Made by a program: the position numbers and the translations under genes. From Candidatus Agrococcus pullicola (GTDB taxonomy: Bacteria > Actinomycetota > Actinomycetes > Actinomycetales > Microbacteriaceae), in contig DXDC01000387.1 in NCBI GenBank assembly GCA_019115685.1, positions 1-5,600 of the forward strand: DNA of 5,600 bases, read 5' to 3'. Every line of letters starts with the position of its first letter. Position 1 is the stretch's first letter. Of the stretch, positions 1-5,600 are shown one piece after another. The notes below the pieces were generated by a model that was not told where the DNA came from, ran no database searches, and saw only the letters and a program-made list of their open reading frames with translations.

Positions 1-402
1 GTCGCGAAGGTCGAGCCGCAGCTCAAGACGCGGCTCGGTGAGCTGGAGAAAGAAGTCCAGGGGCGCAACTCTCGCTACTACGACCAGCAGGAGGAGCTGC
101 TCTACCGCAACCAGCAGGATCGCAAGGCCGAGCACGAAGGCAAGATCCGCGAGTACCGCACCAAGGAGAAGGAGGCCCGCAAGGCGGCGAAGCAGGCGGA
201 CGACCCGATGGAGCAGCTCAAGCTCAAGCGAGAGGCCCGCAAGTGGGAGCGCCGGGCGGACGAGGCTGACGATGACTTCCGCGATGCACGCCGCAAACTG
301 CAGGCCGAGATCGACGAGAAGCTCGACATGATCGAACAATCCCTACAGGGCACGCAGCACTCCGAGCACCTGTTCGCGATCCGTTGGCGCATCGTCGCGT
401 AA
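1..402 (+). CDS. C-terminal end of a helicase-like protein (5' end outside window)
   Basis: This frame is open from base 1 to a TAA at 400-402, giving the last 133 residues of a protein whose start and any catalytic domains lie upstream. Seen directly: the segment is dominated by K, R, E, D, Q and A with heptad-like leucines, so it should form a long coiled coil, and it ends in LFAIRWRIVA. From memory, SNF2-family helicases encoded just upstream of type III mod/res genes end in a similar charged coiled coil followed by an LF-IRW tail. On that basis I infer an accessory SNF2-type ATPase of the same island. No helicase motif is inside the window, so the family call is inference; another coiled-coil defence protein is possible. 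Codon use matches Res and the ends of Mod. An ATG at 208 in the same frame is internal, not the start. Confidence 0.7.
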   Translation, partial: VAKVEPQLKTRLGELEKEVQGRNSRYYDQQEELLYRNQQDRKAEHEGKIREYRTKEKEARKAAKQADDPMEQLKLKREARKWERRADEADDDFRDARRKLQAEIDEKLDMIEQSLQGTQHSEHLFAIRWRIVA

Positions 403-411
403 CGGTCAGCA

Positions 412-440
412 TTCACAATAGACATCACAATTGTTAAACT
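412..440 (+). promoter_or_regulatory. candidate sigma-70/SigA-type promoter for mod-res
   Basis: TTCACA at 412-417 matches the -35 consensus in five of six bases. TAAACT at 435-440 fits the -10 element in four of six and the actinobacterial TANNNT form. The spacing is 17 bases. The palindrome ACAATTGT (427-434) lies between the two boxes and could bind a regulator. One difficulty is that initiation about seven bases after the -10 box would fall near base 447, inside the likely ribosome binding site (442-450). Either the real promoter lies slightly upstream or this one is fortuitous. Confidence 0.35.
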
Positions 441-441
441 C

Positions 442-450
442 AGGAAAGAG
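442..450 (+). promoter_or_regulatory. ribosome binding site of mod
   Basis: AGGAAAGAG is purine-rich with an AGGA core and ends nine bases before the ATG at 460. It is the strongest such site near the gene and fixes the mod start at that ATG, which also agrees with the N-terminus of known Mod proteins. Confidence 0.7.
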
Positions 451-459
451 AAATACCCG

Positions 460-2310
460 ATGAGCGAAGAAATCCACGAAACACCATCCGCCACCCCGAA
501 CTTCCAGACTGAGCTGGCGGCGCAACTTGCTGAGCTGATGCCCGAGGTCATCGCCGACGGCAAGGTGGACGTGGAGAAGCTCAAGGAGCTGCTGGACGGC
601 GACGCTGCCGACACCAGCGAGCGCTTCGGGCTGATTTGGCCGGACAAGAAGCGTGCCTTACGTGCGGCTCAAACTCCGACGACGGCGACGCTGCGCCCCG
701 ACTTCGAGAACTCGAAGGACTGGGACACCACCAAGAACGTGTTCATCGAGGGCGACAACCTCGAAGTGCTGAAGATCCTGCAGAAGCACTACCATGCCAA
801 GATCAAGATGATCTACATCGATCCTCCGTACAACACCGGCAAGGACTTCGTCTATCCGGACAACTACAAAGAGGGTCTCGACACCTACCTCGAGTGGACG
901 CGCCAGGTCAACGAGGAGGGCAAGAAGCTCTCGACCAACGCCGACACCGAGGGGCGTTACCACTCCAATTGGCTCAACATGATGTACCCGCGGTTGAAGC
1001 TGGCGCGGAACTTGTTGACCGAGGATGGAGCGATCTTCGTCAGCATCGATGATAATGAAGTCGATTCACTAGTCAGGCTCATGAAGGAGCTATTCGGCGA
1101 ATCAAACCACCTTGCGAACCTCGCTTGGGAGAAGGTTCACACGCGCAAGAACTCCTCAAAGTACTTCAGTAGTCAGCACGAGTACATTGTCGCGTTCGCG
1201 AAGCGAAAGGAGTCGTGGGACCGGCATTTGCTTCCTCGTGATGGCGCGGCGGCCGACGCCTACAAGAATCCGGACAATGACCCCAAGGGGCCGTGGAAGC
1301 TGGATCCTGTCACTGCGCACAACTTTTACTCCGCTGACTATGCCATTACGAAGCCGGACGGAACCATCCTCAAGCGTCCGAAGGATCGGTACTGGGTGTT
1401 CAGCGAGGCGTCTTGGAACGCAAAGGTTGCTGAGGGGGCAGTCGTCTGGGGCGCCGGTGATTCGCTTCCGATGGTGAAGAGGTACTTGTCCGAAGTTCAA
1501 TCGGGCCTGGTCCCAGTGACGTTGCTATCGCGGAAGGTCGCCGGGGACACCGCCACGGCGAAGCGAGAAGTTGATGACCTCCTCGGCGCTGGAGTGTTCG
1601 TAGACTATCCGAAGCCTACGAAATTGATTCGCCAACTATTGCTTACGACGACATCTGCAGACGACATTGTTCTCGACTTTTTCGCAGGGTCGGCCACGAC
1701 AGCACATGCTGTTATGGCGTTGAACGCTGAAGACGGTGCGCGTCGTCGAGTAATTCAGGTTCAGTTGCCTGAGCCGCTGGCGACGCAAAGTGAGGCGTGG
1801 AGTGCGGGGTTTAGAACTATCGCGGATATTAGTCGCGCGCGAATAGATGAAGTTGAGAGGGCGTTGGCAGAATCCGGGGGGCCCGGAGATTTCGGCTATC
1901 GCGCTTACATGCTTGCCGATACCAACTTCTCGAAGTGGAAGGTCTCGAGCGACGTCGACCGCAATCAACTTGAGCAGCACCTCTTCGATCTGCGAGAGTC
2001 GAGCAGCGCTGATGACGCGTCGGCGGATGACCTCCTTTCCGAGATCCTTCTCAAGCAGGGCTACTCGCTGACTGAGCAGATCGCTCCTGTCGACGTGGCC
2101 GGCCTCAATCTGCGCTCGGTGGGTGACGGCATTGTGCTCGCCTACCTGAACGAGCACGTCAAGCCGGCGCTCGAGCAGCTGCGTGCAGTGGCGGACGAGG
2201 ATCCGCAGCGTCTGATCGTCCTCGAGGACGCGTTCCAGGGCGATGATCAGTTGAAGACCAACCTGGCCCAGCTCTGCAAGAGCAAGGGCATTGAGCTCTG
2301 GACGGCCTGA
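460..2310 (+). CDS. mod: Type III restriction-modification DNA methyltransferase subunit (Mod)
   Basis: Intact 616-residue Mod, a normal length for the family. It transfers methyl from S-adenosylmethionine to adenine in a short asymmetric site and supplies sequence recognition to the Mod-Res complex. Motifs appear in the beta-class order. First come FIEGDNLEVL (95-104), catalytic motif IV DPPYNTG (121-127), and the RYHSNWLNMMYPRLKLARNLL region (about 166-186, motif V). Then come DGAIFVSIDDNE (189-200), a target recognition region (about 205-380), motif X around YPKPTK (383-388), and SAM-binding motif I DFFAGSATT (406-414). The target region carries SSQHEYI (237-243) and NPDNDPKGPW (270-279), both common in Mod proteins. 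The C-terminal part (about 490-616) is the usual Mod tail. Adenine is inferred from family knowledge; DPPY alone does not exclude N4-cytosine. The stop is two bases before res. Codon use is mosaic, with residues about 188-487 much poorer in G/C-ending codons. Confidence 0.95.
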   Translation: MSEEIHETPSATPNFQTELAAQLAELMPEVIADGKVDVEKLKELLDGDAADTSERFGLIWPDKKRALRAAQTPTTATLRPDFENSKDWDTTKNVFIEGDNLEVLKILQKHYHAKIKMIYIDPPYNTGKDFVYPDNYKEGLDTYLEWTRQVNEEGKKLSTNADTEGRYHSNWLNMMYPRLKLARNLLTEDGAIFVSIDDNEVDSLVRLMKELFGESNHLANLAWEKVHTRKNSSKYFSSQHEYIVAFAKRKESWDRHLLPRDGAAADAYKNPDNDPKGPWKLDPVTAHNFYSADYAITKPDGTILKRPKDRYWVFSEASWNAKVAEGAVVWGAGDSLPMVKRYLSEVQSGLVPVTLLSRKVAGDTATAKREVDDLLGAGVFVDYPKPTKLIRQLLLTTTSADDIVLDFFAGSATTAHAVMALNAEDGARRRVIQVQLPEPLATQSEAWSAGFRTIADISRARIDEVERALAESGGPGDFGYRAYMLADTNFSKWKVSSDVDRNQLEQHLFDLRESSSADDASADDLLSEILLKQGYSLTEQIAPVDVAGLNLRSVGDGIVLAYLNEHVKPALEQLRAVADEDPQRLIVLEDAFQGDDQLKTNLAQLCKSKGIELWTA

Positions 2311-2312
2311 TC

Positions 2313-5300
2313 ATGGGAGACAACACAGCGAACAGCGGATTCAAGTTCGACGCCAGCCAGCCCTACCAGCTCGACGCGATCAAGTCGGTCGTCGACCTGT
2401 TCGACGGACAGCCAAAGGACGGCGAGAAGCTGGAGACGACGCTGCGCGGCCAGGTCGCCGCTGTCGACGAGACGGAGAACGCGGCGCTCGACCTCGACCT
2501 CTCGCAGGAGGTCGGCGCCGTCGGTAACCGGCTGGTGCTCGGCCGGGACACCGTGCTGGCCAACCTGCAGCGCGTACAGGACAAGAACGGCCTCGAGGTT
2601 GCCTCGAAGCTGTTCGATGACTCGGCGCTCGACTTCGACATCGAGATGGAGACGGGCACAGGTAAGACGTACGTGTACCTCCGCACCATCTTCGAGCTGG
2701 CGGAGAAGTACAACTTCACGAAGTTCGTGATCCTTGTGCCGAGCGTGGCGATCCGTGAGGGCGTGAACACGAGCATCCGGCTCATGCGGTCGCACTTCGA
2801 AAACCTGTACAAGAAGCGCAACATCACCTTCGACTCGTCGGTCTACAGCGGTAAGACGCCCGAGGAGGTGCAGTCGTTCGCGACGTCGACCAACGTGCAG
2901 ATCATGGTCATGACGATCGACTCGATCCGTGGCAACGCGAACACGCGCATCATCCACCAGACACGCGACAAGCTGAACGGCCTTAAGCCGATCGACTATC
3001 TGAAGGCGACGCATCCGGTCGTCATCATGGACGAGCCGCAGAACATGGAATCCAGGCTGTCTCAGTCGGCCGTGAGCGAGCTCGACCCCGTGTTCACGTT
3101 GCGCTACAGCGCGACGCACAAGAAGCTCCGCAACGTCGTCTACCGGCTCGATCCGGTCGACGCGCATGACCTCGGCCTGGTGAAGCAGATCGTGGTGGCG
3201 GACGTGCAGCAGCAGGGTGCGGACGCGACGCCATATATCAAGCTGGTCGAAGTCAAGAACGACAAGGGCTGGGTTGCCCGGCTGGAGCTGTCCTGCCGCA
3301 AGGCTGACGGATCGCTCGAGCGCCGCGTGGTGAACGTCAAGCAGAACCAGGAGCTGTCTGACGCCCGGCTTACCGGCAATGCGCAGTACGACGGCTGGCG
3401 GGTCAATGAGATGAGTCTCGAACCCGCCTACGTCGACCTGACGCTCCATGGCTACCTGTATGAGGGCGAGAGCATCGGCGGATCGTCGGGCGCGATCTAC
3501 AAGGAGATGATCCGCGAGACGATCAAGGAGCACCTGCGCAAGGAGACACAGTTGCGCGCTAAGGGCATCAAGGTGCTCAGCCTGTTCTTCATCGACAAGG
3601 TGGAGAGCTTCCTCGGTGACGGCTCGAGCAACAATGATGCAAACGGCCAGTTTGTGCAGTGGTTCGACGAGCTATTCCGCGAGGAACGCGCCAAGTCCAC
3701 GCAGTATCAGGAACTGCTTCCGCAAGACCCCGCCGCACTGCGTCGTGGCTACTTCTCCGTGCTCAAGGGCAAGAAGGGAGCACCTGACGGCTTCCAGGAG
3801 GTCTCGAAGTCAGGCAAGACCAAGGCCGAGGACGATGCCTACGAGCTGATCATGCAGCAAAAGGAACGGCTGCTCGACGAGAACGAGCCGACACGGTTCG
3901 TGTTCAGCCACTCTGCCCTGCGCGAGGGCTGGGACAACCCGAACGTCTTCCAGATCTGCACCCTGCGCGAAATGGGCGCCGAGACGGAGCGCCGCCAGAC
4001 GCTCGGTCGTGGCTTGCGCCTGCCGGTCGCGAAGAGCGCGGGCGGCTACGAGCGCGTTGCCGATCGCGGCATCGCAACGCTGACCGTGGTCGCGAACGAG
4101 TCGTATAAGCAGTTCGCTGATGCGCTCCAGAAGGAGTACAAGGACGCGGGTGTCGAAATCGGGCGTGTGCGCAAGGCGGAGTTCTCGAAGATCCCGCTGC
4201 AGAACCCTGACGGCTCGCTTACCGATGAGAACCTCGGCTACGAGGGATCCGTGTCGATCTGGGAGCACTTGCTCGCGCAGAAGTTCATCGACAAGGACGG
4301 CGTTGTGCAGCCGAAGTTTCAACCGAACAGGCTCGACTTCAGTCTCAACATGCCCGTCGACTTTATGTGGGCTGAGCCGTTCGTTATCGAGTTGGTCGGT
4401 CGTGCGAACATCGGCAAGTACGTCAAGCAGAAGAGCAAGCGTCACTCGCGCAAGCTCAACAAGGAGCTGTTCGCGAACCCGGAGTTCGAGAAGTTCTGGG
4501 AGACGATCAGCCGTCGCACGACGTACCGCGTCGAGGTGGAGCGCGACAAGATCATCGAGAACTCGGTCAGGGCGATTAAGGAGGCACCAGTCATCGACCC
4601 GCTGCGTATTCAAGTTACCCGCGCGGGCGTGAAGGTGCTCCGCGGTGGCGCGAAGGGCCAGGAACTCGGGTCGCGTCAGCAGGAACTCCGAGGCAGCTAC
4701 GACCTGCCCGACATCATCGGGGAATTGCAGGAGGCCACGTCCCTCACCCGCAAGACCATTGTCGACGTCCTCGTCGGCAGTGGACGGCTGGGCGAGTTCA
4801 TCGCGAACCCGAACGACTTCATCGCCATGGTCAAGCGACTCATGCAGACCGAGCTCGCGAAGCTCGTCGTCGACGGCGTGCAGTACGAGAAGATTGCAGG
4901 CTCTGTCTACGAGCTGCGTGAACTGCGCAAGGAGGGCGCGGAGGAGAAGGAGCGCTTCCTCGACCAGATGTACAAGCTGGAGAACTCGGACAAGTCGAAC
5001 TTCGACTACGTCGTCTACGACTCCGACCCCGAGCGCCAGTTCGCGGAACTGCTCGACGGCCGCGAGGACATCAAATTCTTCATAAAGCTGCCCGACAGGT
5101 TCAAGATCGACACCCCGGTCGGCCCGTACAACCCGGACTGGGCGATCGTTAAGCACGAGGACGGCGAAGAGCGGGTGTACATGATCCGCGAGACGAAGAG
5201 CACCGAAGACGAGATCAAGCGCCGCCCGACGGAGAACGCCAAGATCAAGTCCGCGAAGCAGCACTTCGAGGCGATCGGCGTGCCGGACTATGCCGTGTCA

Positions 5301-5324
5301 GTGCCGGGGAGTTGGAAGCTGTGA
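2313..5324 (+). CDS. res: Type III restriction endonuclease subunit Res (helicase-nuclease)
   Basis: Intact 1003-residue Res, within the usual family length. It is the ATP-dependent cutting subunit, acting only in complex with Mod on unmethylated DNA. Superfamily 2 motifs are visible in order. They are Walker A TGTGKT (114-119, K118), motif Ia FVILVPSVAIREG (138-150), motif II DEPQ (240-243), motif III SAT (266-268), motif V REGWDNPN (537-544) and motif VI QTLGRGLRLP (562-571). The C-terminal nuclease has P941-D942 and E960-T961-K962, a complete PD-(D/E)XK core. DEPQ in place of DEAD/DEAH is normal for type III Res. The ATG lies two bases after the mod stop with only a weak GGA upstream, so translation is probably coupled to mod, keeping Res dependent on Mod synthesis. 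Codon use is uniformly G/C-ending, with no sign of frameshift. All catalytic residues I looked for are present, so the enzyme should be active. Confidence 0.96.
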   Translation: MGDNTANSGFKFDASQPYQLDAIKSVVDLFDGQPKDGEKLETTLRGQVAAVDETENAALDLDLSQEVGAVGNRLVLGRDTVLANLQRVQDKNGLEVASKLFDDSALDFDIEMETGTGKTYVYLRTIFELAEKYNFTKFVILVPSVAIREGVNTSIRLMRSHFENLYKKRNITFDSSVYSGKTPEEVQSFATSTNVQIMVMTIDSIRGNANTRIIHQTRDKLNGLKPIDYLKATHPVVIMDEPQNMESRLSQSAVSELDPVFTLRYSATHKKLRNVVYRLDPVDAHDLGLVKQIVVADVQQQGADATPYIKLVEVKNDKGWVARLELSCRKADGSLERRVVNVKQNQELSDARLTGNAQYDGWRVNEMSLEPAYVDLTLHGYLYEGESIGGSSGAIYKEMIRETIKEHLRKETQLRAKGIKVLSLFFIDKVESFLGDGSSNNDANGQFVQWFDELFREERAKSTQYQELLPQDPAALRRGYFSVLKGKKGAPDGFQEVSKSGKTKAEDDAYELIMQQKERLLDENEPTRFVFSHSALREGWDNPNVFQICTLREMGAETERRQTLGRGLRLPVAKSAGGYERVADRGIATLTVVANESYKQFADALQKEYKDAGVEIGRVRKAEFSKIPLQNPDGSLTDENLGYEGSVSIWEHLLAQKFIDKDGVVQPKFQPNRLDFSLNMPVDFMWAEPFVIELVGRANIGKYVKQKSKRHSRKLNKELFANPEFEKFWETISRRTTYRVEVERDKIIENSVRAIKEAPVIDPLRIQVTRAGVKVLRGGAKGQELGSRQQELRGSYDLPDIIGELQEATSLTRKTIVDVLVGSGRLGEFIANPNDFIAMVKRLMQTELAKLVVDGVQYEKIAGSVYELRELRKEGAEEKERFLDQMYKLENSDKSNFDYVVYDSDPERQFAELLDGREDIKFFIKLPDRFKIDTPVGPYNPDWAIVKHEDGEERVYMIRETKSTEDEIKRRPTENAKIKSAKQHFEAIGVPDYAVSVPGSWKL
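5306..5311 (+). promoter_or_regulatory. ribosome binding site for the ORF starting at 5321
   Basis: GGGGAG lies inside the last codons of res and ends nine bases before a GTG at 5321-5323. That GTG overlaps the res stop in the four-base GTGA arrangement typical of coupled genes. A second GTG at 5327 is preceded by GGAAG (5314-5318), so either start may be used. This is the main evidence that a third cistron once followed res. Confidence 0.45.
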
Positions 5325-5373
5325 CTGTGAATGACGCTGAGGACTATGAATCGCAGTCTGGCCCTACCCTCGT

Positions 5374-5472
5374 TGAGTGGACACCCGATTTAGCGGGCCC
5401 CGTCCCGCACGAGAGGATGTCACTATGCCCGACCACACCGCCGGCAAGCGACCACGACGAACCTTCAGCGGC
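5374..5472 (+). mobile_element. possible left end of an IS3-type insertion sequence (remnant)
   Basis: The stretch starting TGAGTGGACACCCGATTT has the TG start typical of IS3-family ends and resembles, from memory, left ends of actinobacterial members. It is followed at 5425 by a short frame with a good ribosome binding site whose product begins like an OrfA. The right limit is a guess, set where resemblance to OrfA stops. No matching right end or target duplication can be seen, because the window ends 128 bases later. This rests on resemblance only. A search of 5370-5600 against an IS database would decide. Confidence 0.3.
5376..5424. repeat. imperfect palindrome with two nested stems
   Basis: Outer arms AGTGGACA (5376-5383) and TGTCACT (5418-5424) pair over seven bases with one bulged G. 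Inner arms GCGGG (5393-5397) and CCCGC (5404-5408) pair over five bases around a six-base loop. Each pair of arms is separated by exactly nine unpaired bases on both sides. The structure covers the GAGAGGA ribosome binding site of the ATG at 5425. There is no T run, so it is not a typical terminator. Confidence 0.45.
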
Positions 5473-5499
5473 TCTTCGCGATACGGAGTGCGTAGCTGA
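5425..5499 (+). pseudogene. possible N-terminal fragment of an IS3-type transposase OrfA
   Basis: The ATG at 5425 has a good ribosome binding site (GAGAGG, 5411-5416, eight bases upstream). It encodes 24 residues beginning MPDHTAGKRPRRTFS and ending at TGA 5497-5499. The basic KRPRRTFS start is the kind that opens OrfA of IS3-family elements, just before their helix-turn-helix domain. The expected continuation is missing: after TFS the sequence reads GSSRYGVRS and stops, so the element is truncated or joined to other DNA near 5472. It is too short to identify with confidence, and a chance ORF is possible. Confidence 0.25.
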
Positions 5500-5600
5500 C
5501 GGTGGGGCAGCTGCGGTGTGTCACAACATGAAGAGGCCCTGGCCGGTACAAGATGAGAGTTGCGAAGCCATCATCTGAACCGAACCAGGACCCTAGAAGT
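5500..5600. other. window end without a recognisable gene
   Basis: I see no convincing gene, RNA or terminator here. On the minus strand a frame is open from the window edge to a stop at 5465-5467 (45 codons, entering from outside). It could be the end of a gene on that strand, but its codon use is mixed and the product, containing LYRPGPLHVVTHR, is not one I recognise. Confidence 0.3.

Larger units (their letters stand above)
403..459 (+). other. AT-rich spacer between helicase-like gene and mod
   Basis: This is the only clear intergenic gap upstream of res. By hand count its GC is about 40% (23 of 57), well below the surrounding genes. It contains two copies of TCACAAT (413-419 and 425-431, 12 bases apart) and a perfect 8-base palindrome, ACAATTGT (427-434). 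No hairpin followed by a T run is visible, so the upstream gene is probably not terminated here and transcription may read through into mod. Confidence 0.7.
5321..5578 (+). pseudogene. small ORF coupled to res, probable disrupted third cistron
   Basis: The frame from GTG 5321 to TGA 5576-5578 encodes 85 residues. I do not recognise the product. The start looks genuine: it overlaps the res stop by four bases and has a well-placed GGGGAG site. The first about 18 residues are acidic (VNDAEDYESQSGP). From about 5374 onward the frame stops looking like a gene of this genome. It becomes cysteine-bearing and proline-rich, uses mixed third positions, and runs through sequence resembling an insertion-sequence end that has its own better-placed ATG. 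I infer that only the first about 55 bases belong to the original third gene and the rest is an accidental continuation. It could instead be an intact small hypothetical protein. No domain, signal peptide or membrane segment is visible. Confidence 0.4.

Noticed and set aside
102..647. Minus-strand ORF across the helicase tail, spacer and mod start
   Set aside because: It is serine-rich low-complexity product, spans two plus-strand coding regions and the spacer, and has no motif.
636..1052. Plus-strand overlapping ORF inside mod
   Set aside because: It is an out-of-frame reading of the segment encoding motif IV, with no independent evidence.
1874..1886. Run of six G within CCGGGGGGCCCGG in mod, a possible slippage site for phase variation
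   Set aside because: Six G is short compared with tracts known to switch mod genes, the frame is intact, and no longer simple repeat is present in the gene.
2247..3533. Long minus-strand ORF (428 codons) opposite res
   Set aside because: It lies antisense to the well-supported helicase region of Res. Its product is rich in L, V, D, R and H without recognisable motifs, as expected from the complement of G/C-ending codons.
3810..5264. Long minus-strand ORF (484 codons) opposite res
   Set aside because: Same explanation. The plus-strand frame carries motifs V and VI and the nuclease core, while this one has repetitive L/V/D/R/E composition and no ribosome binding evidence.
5393..5408. GCGGG/CCCGC hairpin as a terminator after res
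   Set aside because: The stem has only five pairs and no T run follows. It fits better as the inner part of the larger palindrome.
5465..5599. Minus-strand frame entering from the right edge (45 codons)
   Set aside because: It is too short, its codon use is mixed, and its product is not recognised, so it is only mentioned under the window-end entry.
1..5600. CRISPR array, tRNA, rRNA or riboswitch
   Set aside because: No regularly spaced repeats, cloverleaf-like sequence or rRNA-like stretch was seen. Coding sequence fills nearly all of 1-5324.

Overview
The window is a restriction-modification operon read left to right on the + strand, with almost no spare DNA. Roughly 60% GC, a strong preference for codons ending in G or C, and a GTG start point to a high-GC bacterium, most likely an actinobacterium. 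This is inferred from composition and remembered family resemblance, not from any marker gene.

Layout. Bases 1-402 are the last 133 codons of a gene that begins outside the window. They encode a highly charged coiled coil ending in LFAIRWRIVA, which resembles the tail of SNF2-type helicases found beside type III restriction systems. A 57-base AT-rich spacer (403-459) follows, with a possible promoter and a good ribosome binding site. Next comes an intact Mod methyltransferase of the beta amino-MTase type (460-2310). Two bases after its stop codon begins an intact Res subunit (2313-5324), with superfamily 2 helicase motifs and a C-terminal PD-(D/E)XK nuclease. A small reading frame starts with GTG inside the Res stop region (4-base overlap, 5321-5578). 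It probably represents a third cistron cut short or overwritten. Bases 5374 to about 5472 look like the left end of an insertion sequence with the start of its first ORF, but this is tentative.

How it works. Mod and Res together make a type III restriction-modification enzyme. Mod recognises a short asymmetric site and methylates adenine there. Res joins Mod, uses ATP to communicate along DNA, and cuts when sites are unmethylated. The upstream helicase-like protein is probably an accessory of the same defence island.

Most notable observation. The mod gene is a mosaic. By hand count, codons with G or C in third position fall from about 87% (481-1020) to about 64% (1021-1920) and return to about 82% (1921-2280). 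The low block covers the target recognition region and motifs X and I, as expected if specificity was swapped by recombination. I see no wholly new system. The candidates for novelty are the helicase-Mod-Res association, the mosaic, and the disrupted third gene.
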